Shown here: positions 1 to 11,347 of the stretch, one piece after another
Layout: each line of letters starts with the position of its first letter
How positions within the stretch are numbered: position 1 is the stretch's first letter
DNA from: Thamnidium elegans
Lineage: Eukaryota > Mucoromycota > Mucoromycetes > Mucorales > Mucoraceae
Length of the DNA: 64,000 nucleotides
Reading direction: 5' to 3'
NCBI GenBank assembly: GCA_025201345.1
Contig: JAIXMG010000005.1
Coordinates: 248,001 to 312,000 of the forward strand
Made by a program: the position numbers and the translations under genes
Notes under the pieces: generated by a model
Told to the model about the DNA's origin: nothing
Seen by the model: the letters and a program-made list of their open reading frames with translations, nothing else
Database searches by the model: none

Positions 1-913
1 AAAGCCTCTTGAGTCTCAGTAGGAATTTCCTTGAGGATATTAGCTAAATGAGCTAAGTTAGCAGTATCCAAAATCGTTTGACTCTTCCAGTTAGATAATT
101 GTTCAGATAAATCGACATTTTCCAATTGTTGTTGAATACCAACAACAAGGTTAAGTTGATCTACATTGGTAATAGGTCCGTTGAAAAACAATTCCTTTAC
201 TTTTTCAATAACTGCTGATTGATGTTCTGTATCCTTCAACTATATAATATACTATTAGGATTTTCGTTTCTCTATCCCCCCCTTTTTTTTACTGTGATAA
301 AACTTACATAAGGAAGAATGTTGATAACAACATGATGACAAACTTCGGCAAGATAAGATTTAGCAGTTGCCATCTCGTGTAAGCTTTCAACAATACGAAT
401 GATATCTTCGGAAGTAGTAGAAGATCTAGCGATCATACCAGAAGCAACAACTGACATCAAACCGAAAAGACGACCAAATAACATATCACGGGTTTCATCA
501 CCGCTCATGGATCCAGTACGTTCAGTATATTGGAACAAAAGATCAAGTACGAGTTTAGCAGAGATAAGGTCAACAACAGCAAGAAGCTAATATTCTATAG
601 TAAGTAAAAAAAAAAATCTAAAACGTCAAATATAATAAGTTACCTCGGTTAAGGCTAAAGAAAAACCTTGACGAGCACCTTGTCTGGAAGAAGGAAGACC
701 ACGGAGCAAACGACGGACAGCGTATGAAACATCCGAAGCGCAAAGAAGGTCAAGCTTTTCTTCAGTATCAGCAATATCCTTGGACTCTAAAGTTTCTTCA
801 TGATTCTTTTGGAAATCGGCAAGAGTTTTAATCAATGAATGAGCTGCTGTTTGTCTAACACTGGGTTCAAATGAAGCAAGATCCCAGTAAAGCTGAAGTG
901 TAGTAGTTGCCAT
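1..913 (-). CDS. POL5: POL5/MYBBP1A-like nucleolar protein (DNA polymerase phi family), 3' end outside window
   Basis: The exons are 913-644, 586-308 and 239-<1, and the gene continues past the left edge. The N-terminus carries the family pattern: a LYWDLAS-like start, then YAVRRLLRGLPSSRQGAR followed by GFSLALTE, then a helical repeat region. The splice sites keep the frame across both joints (LTE to LLAVVDL, ILPY to LKDTEH). Family knowledge: despite the polymerase name, yeast Pol5 and animal MYBBP1A are nucleolar HEAT-like proteins needed for rDNA transcription and ribosome maturation. The start is the only in-frame ATG before the conserved block and follows a T/A-rich leader. About 263 residues are visible of a protein that usually has roughly 1000. 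The reading is firm; the 3' part cannot be assessed. Confidence 0.85.
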
Positions 914-1618
914 TTTTAACTTTATTTATTATAATAATAATAAAAAAAAAGGGTAAAAATGAAATATATGCTTACAGGAAAAAAAAAATAGATAACTTGT
1001 CAAAATTTCATAAAGGAAAAAAAAGTGAAGAAAGGTGGCTGAGTATAAGTGACTGGTTTTAGTGGTTTTTTTCTTCCAAATGGCAAGTAATTTTTTAAAC
1101 GCCTATTTTTCTTGATATTAGCTGTAAAAAAATACGTTGTATATGATAACATGTTATTTAAGTCCACTTGAATAATAATTTTTGAATAAAAAATATCGAG
1201 TAATATTTTTAATCGCTTGAATTACTACTGTTCAAATTGCAAGAGACAATTAGTTTTTGACAAGCCGATCTAAAACTGCCTTGTGCCTGACATTCATATA
1301 AGCCAATCATGGCACAATTTATGCCGCCTCTTTTACAAGTTACACAAGATTATATTCACTGCAAACACTTAATTAGCCTGCTAGTTTGCACGAGAGCGTT
1401 ACAGTCTCTGTTTTAGTTTTAGTGACACTGCGGATGCTCTGCAGATATCACACCCAGAGAGAAACTTCCCAAAGAAGAAAAGTCTAGGCCTGAATGAGAA
1501 AATTGAAAATAATTGTTGGTTAGTTTACCCTTAATCTCTTTACGTAATAAAATGACAATATAAAATGACAATACCCGATATTAAAATGTAGAAGCGATAA
1601 TTTCAACAGATTGTTTTT
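914..1618. other. Intergenic, no gene recognised
   Basis: AT-rich sequence between the POL5 start and the 3' end of the Fanzor relic. It should hold the POL5 promoter. No long reading frame, tRNA or clear repeat was seen. Confidence 0.5.
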
Positions 1619-2431
1619 TTAGTTATTTCTGCGGAAAGAAGCAGGGCGCTCACCGGTATTTCTCAAGCTTTGTAGTATTTTAAGAAAATTAAGAGTTGCG
1701 GCCAAGTCACGATTCCATAATCTCATCTCTCTTCCTTCGAGGCAAGCGTGGTTTGTGCATCTAGCGTTACATTAGTTACTAATATTTTTTTTCTCTTTAA
1801 CTTACCTCAACAGCCCATGATATATCACATTTGACCTCTTCTGTCTTTTATATGGACGAGGGTTTGTTACAGCTTTGAATTTCTACAATTTGTGAAAATA
1901 AATTGGACATATAGAAGACGCTCTAAACTCGTTGATAAGATATATAGCGATTCCGTACCTTTTCAATATCTTTATTAATCATTTGTTTCTTGTTGGTTCT
2001 TGATATTTGGTATTCGGGGAGGACCAATCTCCTCGAATAAGAACAGTATCAGAACCGGATTTACTTTTCAACTTCTTGAACAGCTTTTGATCGTTCTGAT
2101 CGACGTAGAGCTTAACATAAAGCTTGAGATTTCTAAACGGTAGTAGTTGTAACTTTTGCAATATTTTACTCATGCTTTTTGTTACCTATTTGCTGTGTAT
2201 CCTTGTCGTCTGCCAATTCTACAAGTTTAGTCTTCTCCGTCTTGTTTAATCTTTCTGAAATACTTTTTTGCTGCAACATTAATTTTAAATAAGTAGTATA
2301 GGTATGAGAATTTGAAAAGCTATCAGAGTAGTAATGCTCACGTTGGGGATAAAAATCACGTATTCTTGCTATAAATGAATTTCCGTAATATAAGTTGCAC
2401 TTTTTGTCAACGCGAAAGTCAAATTCTCAAT
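1619..2431 (-). pseudogene. Decayed Fanzor/TnpB-like RNA-guided nuclease, C-terminal half
   Basis: Read on the minus strand, the segment keeps the order of landmarks of the eukaryotic TnpB-like (Fanzor) family, but broken by frameshifts and stops. From N to C: an upstream frame with YTTYLKLM and SISERLNKTEK (about 2431-2177); after a frameshift, LPFRNLKLYVKLYVDQND and GDWSSPNTKYQEPTRNK (2173-1979, with a TGA just after); then YLINEFRASSICP, where families have LIDEFRTS plus a CxxC zinc knuckle, here with the second Cys lost; then TNPRPYKR and YHGLLR; and finally RLWNRDLAATLNFLKILQ, the RuvC-III Asp region, ending at a stop near 1619. In intact proteins this architecture is a RuvC-like DNase guided by an element-encoded RNA. 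Here at least two in-frame stops and one frameshift rule out function. Family assignment rests on remembered motif order, not a search. Confidence 0.6.
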
Positions 2432-3251
2432 ATGCTTGACCTCATATTTATCCTTAATTGCAGATTGTTGCTTATTGGTGTTTGTAAGGCTTCCACGTCA
2501 TTAGCTTAGAAAAACTTATCATCTTTTGTCGATACTTTGACCAAGAGTTTGAATGAAACGGAGCTACCATCCCCAGGTGTTTTAGCAAAAAAAAAAAGTG
2601 AATTTTTCTACTATTGTTGTAGAAGCATTTCAAACTGCGGCGTTAGCGAACCAACACATAAAAAAGGATGTACATTATCATTTACAAACTCTCTATGGTG
2701 AAAAAGTTTACCATCAACAAAGTAATATTTAGATATACGGAATGGATTGGTTTTATTTGATGTATAAAACTACCGTCTAGTTATATATAAAAAAGTTGCT
2801 ACTTGACAAGCCTGACTATACAAACTTATCGTATTTTTCTCGACTCTATAACTAATAATTATATTATTTTTTATTACATGAATGTTTTCTGTTCTCTCTT
2901 ATTTTTATTTATAATCCCACTCTTTTGGTGTATGACTTTTATTATACGCTTTGGAAAAAATATTAACAAAAATAAAGTTAAAACACTTGAAACCCCCTAT
3001 TATTGCTACTGAGATAGTTATGTAACAACCTCAGTTGCTTATTGATGTAATCTCTTGCGTTAATTTTAGGGTAAATACCATAATTTTGGCGAATTTATAT
3101 GAGAGTGTTACAGTTTTTTTTTTAACAGCTTAAACGAGTTACAGTTTCTCTCAGCCAATTTATATGTGAGCGTTAAACACGTTACAGTTTTTGCCTGTGC
3201 ATATATCACAAAAAGAAAAAATAAAAATATACAAGTTTTTTTATTAGGTCA
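2432..3251. other. Intergenic, possible 5' remains of the nuclease relic
   Basis: Upstream (minus sense) of the nuclease relic. Short coding-like scraps such as KYEVKHIENLTFAL near 2403-2450 may belong to its lost N-terminus, but no continuous frame can be followed. The rest is AT-rich and without recognised features up to the stop codon of the PC-esterase gene. Confidence 0.35.
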
Positions 3252-4603
3252 TCAGTTTATATTTTTTAATATTTCATGATTAAGTAACTTATTCCAAGTA
3301 TCTACAGGTCCAGGAATACAAGTATGTAAACAATCTGCGTCTGGTTTAGAGTGAGCATCACCTCTTTGGTTTGATAACGTAGAGATATCAAATATATCAA
3401 ATCGTGTATCTTCATCATCTGCTAATAAGTGTTTCCAGATATTATCAAATTCTTGGAATAAATGCCACTCGTACTCGCCTGTTCTTCCAGTTGGTGCAAA
3501 TGGGTTCACCTGAGGCTCTTTAAATTGAGAGCAGCTAGCATGACCGTATGGTGTGGTTCGAATCCATACTTTTTGATGCGATTTTACGTTGTTCTTTAAA
3601 TAATCTAATACAGCAGACATAGCCTTTTTAAACGCAGCTAATAATTCTTGTTCGCTTTGGTTTGGTCCCCACTGAATATTTGGGTGCCAATGAGGTCCCT
3701 AATATAAAATCAGGTTTTAATATACGAAATATTTTAATGAGGGGTTTTTTTTTCTACTTACAGTATTCAAAACGATATAATCAAATCTATCAAGTGCATG
3801 AACCCTATTTTTTATAAAAAAGTTATTAACCTATTCGCATCTAATAACAACAACATATATTACCAAGGATAATTTTCTCCGTTCCCTAGCTGAGATCCAA
3901 CATCTTCGAAAGGACTTATCACTTTATAGTCATCCAGCCTTAATAAATAATCGGATCGAATATAAGCTAAAGACGATGTCTCTCTATCGACAGCAGCTAA
4001 CTCATTCACTTTAATCTTGGTATTACCGCCATTTAAATTTGATTTTGGCGGGTGTCTGTTGGGAAAATGCTCTCCTAATAGACAAGCTAAGCTCTCAAAT
4101 TGTAATTGTGTAATCGAATCGCCTACAAATAAAATTGGATGTTCCCTAAAATGTTCAGCCAAGACTTTTGGATTTAATTCTATTGATCTACAAGTTTCTG
4201 GTTGCCATCTATAATCCATACTAGGAAATAAAGCAAAAAATTAAGTATACTTTTCGTAAAGAGTAACTAATAAATATATATACATTTGTTTCGCTCTTAG
4301 TGATTCATCTTTTCCTCGACGAAAACATCTATGGGCAAATTTTTTAAGACAATGGTATCCTGCTGCTTTAGCAAATTGTGTTTGATTTGTAGGTGATTCG
4401 ATATCGATAGGGTCATAAATCCAACTTCCTTGGTTAAATAGTTCTGGAGTACATAGTGAAGAGTCTTGTGATATAGGTTGACGATCTGTATACTCGATTT
4501 TTAAAAGAGGTGTTGGTGTGTATACTGTGATCCATAATATAATGCATCCAAATATTGACACAATATAAATATATTTTGTATTTCTTTGTTTGTTTATCAC
4601 CAT
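3252..4603 (-). CDS. PC-esterase (TBL/PMR5-like) type II membrane protein, probable polysaccharide O-acetyltransferase
   Basis: The exons are 4603-4284, 4220-3864, 3804-3762 and 3698-3252 (388 aa). A single hydrophobic segment at about residues 13-30 (IVSIFGCIILWITVY) looks like a Golgi signal anchor. The lumenal domain has CTPELFNQGSW and DYRWQPETC, as in the TBL domain, then the catalytic-Ser box FVGDSITQLQFE, and near the end DADCLHTCIPGPVDTWN, which matches the Asp-x-x-His of PC-esterases. Family members transfer acetyl to cell-wall or capsular polysaccharides or glycans; the substrate here is unknown. An in-frame ATG at 4690 would add 29 residues encoded by T-rich leader, giving a second hydrophobic run; I prefer 4603. 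Intron 2 must end at 3805, since the nearer AG sites give introns of only 23 or 33 bp or break the frame. Confidence 0.8.
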
Positions 4604-4690
4604 GATAACTATTTTATATATAAAGAAGAAAAGAAAAAAAAAAGAGAGAACAAGGGGGAGGAGTGTTAAAGATGATTTTTTATATAGCAT

Positions 4691-5687
4691 TTTGTCTTTC
4701 CTAAAATGGTTACATACTATTACCTAGTTACCTTTTTATTCTTTAAATAAAATGTAGTCTTTAATTTGAAGGCTTGTAGGTTTGATAAGCGATCAATTAA
4801 TTATTATTATTATTATTATTATTATTGCAGGGAGTTTAATTTATATTGCCCTGATGACTCTCTCTTTCTTTTTCTTTTTCTAAATGAATAAAAAAAGTAT
4901 CTTCTTGACCTTCTATCAAGTCCTATTGCACAATTAACTGGTGTTACAAGCGATATATAAAACCCAGACATCCAAACCAGACTCTGTTCCACCAAGAGCC
5001 GAATACAGGGGACTCTAATTAGTTATTTATCTTATTTTCTTGTTAACTGATTCCTATGTACTTTTATTTTCAAGAAAAAGATAAAAAGCAAATTGTATTG
5101 GTATAATCATCATCATTAATTATTAATTTTCCGCTGTCAAACCAGATTAGGGTTAGAGCTTTTTTTTGTCAAATCAGGATTTACTAAATCAATTTTTTGG
5201 TAACGTATTTTGGTGATCATTTTTTCGTGTTAAATGGGTTTATGCCGCCATCACACATTTTTTTTTCTTTTGTATACCTTGAAAAAAAATTAATATATGC
5301 GTTCATCGTAATTTAAAGAAAACTTTGCTCGAAAAAAAGGGAGGGGGGGGGGGAAATGTAAGGCATATACATACCCCTTATTCACATAATTGACCAATTA
5401 CCTTTTATCATGGGCATAAAAAGCTTAAGCTTTTTTTTTTTACCGAGAACGCGTACAGCTAACATAAAAATTCAAAAAAATATTGAAACAAGATTGTTGA
5501 ATCTGTTTGGACGAACACGCTGAACATATACCATTATTAATTATACCATTGTATTTATGTTATTTTATTTTTTTAACAATAAACTATACCTCCTGACATC
5601 GATAAAAAGTTTGGTAAATTACTATTTCGTATCTTACGCATCGAGACGAATGACCGAGCTTTAATGATATCTTAGCATATTACATAG
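4691..5687. other. Intergenic with simple repeats
   Basis: Probably the promoter region of the PC-esterase gene. It holds an (ATT)n run at about 4800-4826 and a G-run at about 5341-5354. No gene was recognised. Confidence 0.5.
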
Positions 5688-6236
5688 ATGTTACTATCTA
5701 CAAGAACGCAACGCGTACTCCAGGGATTAAATACGCAGTATAATTTTCCCGCCGAGGGTAAGTCGGTGATTTGTAAATCCCTCTTTTCGTTTGTAGCAAT
5801 GGGCGTCTGGAATGATTTTAAGTGTTCTCCAAATGATGCTTTGGAACTAAAGGTATTTTGAAATTTTATATTTCCTACTTAACTTTTATTTTTTAAAAAT
5901 TATTCATATTTTCTTTTGGATGATTCAATCCTTTTTAAACTTCGTATTTTTATTAAGAATATCATTACGCTATTGATGATTAAATTTTAAGGTAAAAAAA
6001 AATCTCCCTGCATCTTCGAATTGTGTAGTACAACTTCAAAAAGAAAAAAAAATTGGTATAGCCTTCTTAAAAAAACAGGACATCAGCCCGTTATTGTCTT
6101 GACCACTGAAGTGAAATTTAACAAGTTCGCAGCCAAGAGAAAGACTTTGGTAGTATACTCTTGGAATAATTTGAGCAGATACTTCTCTCCAGAAGAACGC
6201 GTTTATGTTTCAGGTTTAATTGGCGATAGTTTTTAA
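5688..6236 (+). pseudogene. Unassigned coding-like exons, probably a gene relic
   Basis: An ATG at 5688 opens a frame (MLLSTRTQRVLQG) that can be spliced at 5758-5796 to GVWNDFKCSPNDALELK, ending at a possible donor at 5853. After an AT-rich gap, a clean frame at about 6021-6236 reads TGHQPVIVLTTEVKF and then SRYFSPEERVYVSGLIGDSF, followed by a stop. The composition looks like real protein. No single splice path joining both parts was found in phase, and there is no recognised domain. It may continue into the scraps downstream (6237-6740). Called a relic rather than a gene. Confidence 0.3.
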
Positions 6237-6740
6237 TATGTCCTTCAGCATTGTTCTTGAGCTTGGTTCCTACACTGATTCCATTAGAGGTCAACTTATC
6301 ACCTTCAGTCTATATTTTTTTTAAGAATTTTCTTTTTAATTTGCGTGGTTAATATACAAGAAAAGGATTGCGTTCGTCGACAACGCTATTATACCCTTTT
6401 CTTTGGTTCATCTTTGCACTTCATTCGAGAAACCAAGTGACCTTTCTGTGTACTCGGCTAAAGGAAAAAGCGTTATTTTCATAAACAGCGCAGGTATATC
6501 TAACACTTAATTAACAGATTTGTAAAACCCGTCGAAAGGACCTAATAATATACACAACTGCTATAAATATACATAAGCATCCAAATAAAACATAGGGTAG
6601 CTTTGTAGATACTTACTATAGTAGGCGAGTTTATGGATTAGATGTATTAGTGGACAATTTATCGATCGTCTGTTCAAAGCAGGACTTTGCTCTTTCCAAT
6701 GATAGTCCAAAAGTAGTAGACTCAAAAAATACTACAGGAT
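6237..6740 (+). pseudogene. Further coding-like scraps downstream, unassigned
   Basis: A frame starting with ATG at 6239 reads MSFSIVLELGSYTDSIRG and closes within 90 bases. Another frame at about 6596-6740 reads FVDTYYSRRVYGLDVLVDN, then VCSKQDFALSNDSPKV, and closes at TAG. Both look protein-like but are in different frames and separated by non-coding sequence. They could be further pieces of the 5688-6236 relic. No family was recognised. Confidence 0.25.
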
Positions 6741-7813
6741 AGAAATTTTGGAAATTATTTTGGATATGCTCCTCCATACATACCAAAAAAAAACCGTTAT
6801 TTGAGTTATAACAGATTCATCTGTTAGCGAAGTAGAGAAAGAAAAGTAGCGTGTGAGTTTTTGTTGTTGCTGTTGTAAAAAGTACTTACTAGTAACTCTT
6901 GAAATTATTATCTTTTTAACCCTTTTTTAAAAATACTCAAGACCAGGTTGCTTATGTCAGTGCCTTGTAAAAGAGGTTCTTCAACCTGGGAAAATTTCTT
7001 GAAACTACACGTCAGAATAAACGCTACGTGCCAGTAGCGTAGGAGGAGGTATATTAAAGCTTGCATACAACATCAGGGAAAAAACAAAAACAAAAACAAA
7101 ACAAAACGTAAAGAAATAAAAAGAGAAGAGATGATTAATCATAACTGAAATAAACATAAAAAAGGGTACTTCTTCTGAAACAACGCAGCTTTAAGGGGTC
7201 AACTCAACACAGCTACTACGTATATTTTTTCCCTTATAACCTAGGCGTGTGGAGTAAGATTTACGTAAAGATTTATTATTAGGATGATAGACTTTGAAAA
7301 ACCTTTGTTTTTTAAAAGAAGTAGGTTTTTTTTTTTTGGCCAGGGACAAGCTCCTAAAAAATCATGGTCCCGCGAAAAAAAGGGTAATCAAGATTCTGGA
7401 ACTGTAGATCACATGTGGTATCATTGACCTCTCTTTTTTTTTATTTATGCGGTTTTCAGCGGGTTTCAAAATGGGAAAAAAGAGGTGGGGAAATCCAGAA
7501 TCATGTGGGAATGTGTTACTATGACGACTGTGCTGGCAACATTTTTCCCTCGGCACCAATGTTTTTTTTTTGGGAAGTGAGAAAAGGAGCACCCACATGA
7601 CTCAAAAAAAAGTTCCCTCATTTTATCATGTCACGTTCCCTTACCAAAGGTCCTTTTTTCTCCTTTTTCTCTTTTTTTTTTTTATATTTCTCTCTTTTTT
7701 TTTTTTCTTTTTCATTTCTCTTCTTTTTATATATTTCTTTTAGTGATGATTACTTTAAAGACATTTGGTAAGTGATTTTTTTTTTGTACTGGTAGAAAAA
7801 AAAAGGGATATTG
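6741..7813. other. Intergenic region and GSK3 leader, with a dispersed repeat inside
   Basis: Mostly AT-rich. It holds a perfect 7-bp inverted repeat at 7022-7041 (ACGCTAC and GTAGCGT), a dispersed repeat copy at about 7043-7230 (listed separately), and strongly pyrimidine-rich tracts at 7650-7740, just upstream of the GSK3 start, as expected of a fungal core promoter and leader. Confidence 0.45.
7043..7230 (+). repeat. Dispersed repeat R1, copy 1 (partner at 49641-49826)
   Basis: It shares several blocks in the same order with 49641-49826: TAGGAGGAGGT, ACATCAGGGAAAA, a diverged A-rich middle, GAACTGAAATAAAC-like, then a near-identical end around CAGCTTTAA and GTCAACTCAACACAGC. The two copies are clearly related but diverged. 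No coding potential is shared. The identity of the element is unknown. Confidence 0.6.
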
Positions 7814-9110
7814 ATGTTAAAATCAATAGATTTGGAAAAAGTGACCAAAGTATCAGCAAAAGATGGAAGGACGGGACAAGAAATTCAACTTCATTATACA
7901 AAATACAAGATTGCAGGAACTGGATCATTTGGGGTAGTTTATCAAGCAAAGTTGTTACAAACCGGTGAAGACGTTGCTATTAAAAAAGTATTACAAGATA
8001 AACGGTTCAAGGTTAGTTATTATTATTTTTTCTCATACGATTATTATTATTTTTTAAACAAGTTTAAATAGAATCGTGAATTACAAATTATGAAGAGTAT
8101 TTCTCATCAGAATGTAGTTGCTTTAAAAGCATTTTTTTATTCTCAGGGTGATTCCAAGGTAACCAAGGACTTGTTTTTTTGTAACCTAGGATACACTACT
8201 AATATAATATATAATAGAAGGATGATGTTTATCTTAACCTAGTATTAGAGTATATACCTGAAACATTATACCGTGCGACAAGACACTATGCCAAATCAAA
8301 ACAATCTGTACCTTCTCTCTATGTTAAATTGTATACGTATCAAATACTTCGTTCATTATCGTATATTCATTCAATTGGGATATGTCATCGTGATATTAAA
8401 CCACAAAATTTACTTTTGGATCCCGTTAGTGGTGTTGTAAAGTTATGCGATTTTGGAAGTGCAAAGATACTTTTACCTGATGAACCTAACGTTTCTTATA
8501 TTTGTTCTCGTTATTATCGTGCCCCGGAATTAATTTTTGGTGCAACGAATTATACTGTAACAATTGATGTTTGGTCAACTGGTTGTGTTATGGCTGAATT
8601 AATGTTGTGTCAACCTTTGTTTCCGGGGGAAAGTGGTATTGATCAATTAGTGGAGATCATTAAAGTTTTGGGTACACCAACAAAGGATCAGTTATTATCA
8701 ATGAATCCTAATTATACAGAGCATCGTTTTCCTCAAATTAAACCACATCCCTTTTCGAAGGTAACCTTTTTTTTTTTACTCGTACATATACACATACTAA
8801 ATACTTCAAATCAGGTGTTTAAATCAAAGACTCCACAAGAATCAATTGATTTCCTATCCTTATTATTACAGTATTCACCAGATAAAAGATTATCTGCTAT
8901 TGAAGCTTTAGCTCATCCTTACTTTGATGAATTACGTGACCCTAATACCAAAATGATGAATGGTAAAGACTTGCCAAAATTATTCAACTTTTCAAAACAA
9001 GGTAAAAAATTGTTATTATTTTACAAAAAAGAAAGAAAAAACTAAAATGTATAAATTTAGAACTAAACATAAGACCTGACCTTACCTCCATCTTGGTACC
9101 ACAGGCGTAA
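7814..9110 (+). CDS. GSK3: Glycogen synthase kinase 3 family Ser/Thr kinase
   Basis: The exons are 7814-8011, 8072-8158, 8218-8760, 8815-9001 and 9061-9110 (354 aa). Kinase signatures are complete: glycine loop [17 protein letters not shown] lysine, [17 protein letters not shown], and the GSK3-specific activation loop with tyrosine in [14 protein letters not shown], then the C-lobe GTPTKDQL. The last exon is only 50 nt and encodes [16 protein letters not shown], which matches the usual GSK3 tail; reading through the intron would give a lysine-rich tail instead. The family phosphorylates primed substrates in Wnt-, stress- and differentiation-type pathways. The start at 7814 matches the usual SIDLEKV opening; an alternative splice from an ATG at 7747 is possible but less like the family. 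Confidence 0.93.
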
Positions 9111-9245
9111 ATAATAGATTTTTTTTTTAGCCAATACCCCATCTCTCTTTTCTCACACACATTTTTAACTCTTTTTTTTTCTGTATCATATATAATAAGT
9201 AATTATTTCTTTTATATACTTTTTTTTTTTGATATATATTTTTTT

Positions 9246-11178
9246 TTACAATTTTTTTGCTTTCCTTTCAGTTTCAAAAATAAGAGCTCTCCATAACTTC
9301 ATAACAAATACCAGAGCATCTTCATCCAAGGCCTATGTACAACATATAAATTAAGTAAGTGACGGAAAACATATAATTAAATAGATACTAACCCCTTCTA
9401 ATTCAGTAACCAATTCATCAGGACCTTTTCTCTTTCTAATAAAGTCTAATACAAAAGTAACTAAATCTTCTTCTTCCATACCTAATAAATCGACAATCTT
9501 TTTAGATACAAAAGGATGTAATTTCGACTCGATTAAATCTTGATCCAATTCATCCCACTTTATTGTATATGCCCATAAATCAGCTTGAGAGCTAGGTATA
9601 GAGCTAATCAACTCCTTTACTTTTTTGGCTCTTTCTTCTGTAGATAAATGCTGTTCTTCTTCTTCGTAATTTGTCTTTACGTTATCAATATCTCCGTAGT
9701 CTAAAGGTACAAGAACGCGACGCTTCTTTTTGGCTTCTTCTTCGTCATCTTCATCACCTCCGCCCAATGTATTACGTTTGATGGGTAAATTAAAGTTTAA
9801 CTTTCGTGTTTTTAACGCAATCTTTCCGTCATCTGCTTCTCTGTTCAAGAATTTACTTTCCTTCTTTTGACGTTCCTTTTCCTCTAATCGAATCTTTTCT
9901 TGTTCAATCTCTTGTAACTCTCTTCTTCTGTCTTCTTCGTCACGTTCTGATTCCCGTCTACGTATGCTTTCTCTCATCTTTCTCCATCGCGATCTATTGG
10001 TTTCGATACGTTAATAATTGGTAAATAAATAATGATGTATATAGTCTTACCTGTCTGTGTAGTATATTTCTTCGCCCTTTTCCATTTCAACTACATCATC
10101 CCATTTATCAAGACGCTCTAACCAATATTCTCTATCTTTTAACTCTCTTTCAACTTCATCTCTTTCTCTTTTTAAATCTCTTTCGTAATCACGTAACTTA
10201 TTTGCCTCTCTATTCTCGAGCCTCTTTTCTCTTTGACGATAGGCATTTTCAACATCACGTTCGTGTTTTTCTTTTCTTCTTCTTTCCAATTCTTCATCAG
10301 ATATCAAATCATGTTGTTGTTGCGGTTGTTGTTGATGTTCTGTAGGGCCCTTATGAAAGTCTCTTCTACGGTATTCGGTAGTGGGTCTTGATCGGTCTTT
10401 TTGTACAGCACGTTCTTTAAAGAAGGCCAATTCTTTATTGATAGCATCGGCATCGTTTGGTTCCTGACCTGTCGCGATAGCATGAATATACTTTTGAACA
10501 GTAGCGTATTTCTCACTATCTTCATTGACGGTTGCGACTTGTTGCTTTGAGTTGGTATAGGATTCTAAATAGTTACGTACTGTATCGTCTGCTTTTACAA
10601 TAAGTTTCTTTTCAATACCGCTACCGTCCATGGCTTTTAGTGTGACACCATCAGTCTTTTCTCCTCCTAAAACACGTAATGCACACAAGACACTGTCTGG
10701 ATCGCCGTAGGTTGCAAAACCGAAACCTTTAGGGTTACCGGATGGGTCCTTTGTACGTTTCCAATGATTTAATTTACCACAAGTCTAGTTTTATAAAAGT
10801 AAATGAGTTTATTTTTAAAAAAAAAAAGGTTGTATTTGTTTACCTCTAATAGCTTTACAATCCAGTCATCACTAATTCCTGGTGCAATAGCACCAACAAA
10901 TAAAGTTGTTAATTTATCATTGTTGACATCTGCTGTACTAGGACTGACGGGAGCAGAAGCTGCAGGTGGAGGAGGTCTAGAGACCATGTTGTACTGTGGT
11001 TGATTAAATGCTGGAGGAGGTCTCATGCCTTGTGGAGCAAAGCGTTGGTCTGCTTGTGGTGGTTGTCCATACGCTTGTTGTGGTGGTATAAAACCTACAG
11101 TTAAATATATATTTAGTTTTTTTTTATTTGTTAATTATTTATTTTCTTACCGTATTGATTAGGTCTATAAGGGTCCAT
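9246..11178 (-). CDS. RBM25: RBM25-like splicing factor (RRM plus PWI domains)
   Basis: The exons are 11178-11151, 11094-10844, 10784-10051, 9993-9393 and 9332-9246 (566 aa). Residues 1-69 are Pro/Gln-rich. An RRM at about 70-145 has RNP-like motifs TLFVGAI and KGFGFATYG. A long charged Arg/Glu coiled coil (about 245-350, ELERRRKEKHERD) follows, and the C-terminus is a PWI domain (LWAYTIKWDELD, VLDFIRKRKGP, MKLWRALIFE). This order is that of RBM25 (yeast relative Snu71), a U1 snRNP-associated regulator of 5' splice-site choice. The final 87-nt exon completes the PWI fold. The start is 169 bp from the divergent F-box/EF-hand gene, so they probably share a promoter region. Confidence 0.9.
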
Positions 11179-11347
11179 TTTTTTTTAAAAAAAAATAAAG
11201 AAAGAGAAAGGGTAATACTAAAAATACAGCACGCTTATGGTTCTACTCTAAGCCACTACTAGGATTTTTTTAAAAAAAATATGCTCCCACAAATAATTTT
11301 CTTTTCTCTTTTAGAAACACAATTGTTTTTTAAAAAAAAAAAAAATC

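Noticed and set aside
399..590. Plus-strand open frame within the POL5 gene
   Set aside because: Antisense shadow of the conserved POL5 exon 2; no coding pattern of its own.
2803..3012. Hydrophobic plus-strand frame (possible small membrane protein)
   Set aside because: It arises from T/A-rich sequence (IIFYYMNVFCSLLFLFI); there is no leader, homologue or codon bias.
3541..3570. GGTTCGAATCC-like tRNA T-loop motif
   Set aside because: It lies inside the coding sequence of the PC-esterase gene and no acceptor or anticodon stems can be drawn around it.
7747..7830. Alternative 5' exon for GSK3 (ATG 7747 spliced to 7830)
   Set aside because: Possible by splice signals, but the unspliced start at 7814 gives the family-typical SIDLEKV opening.
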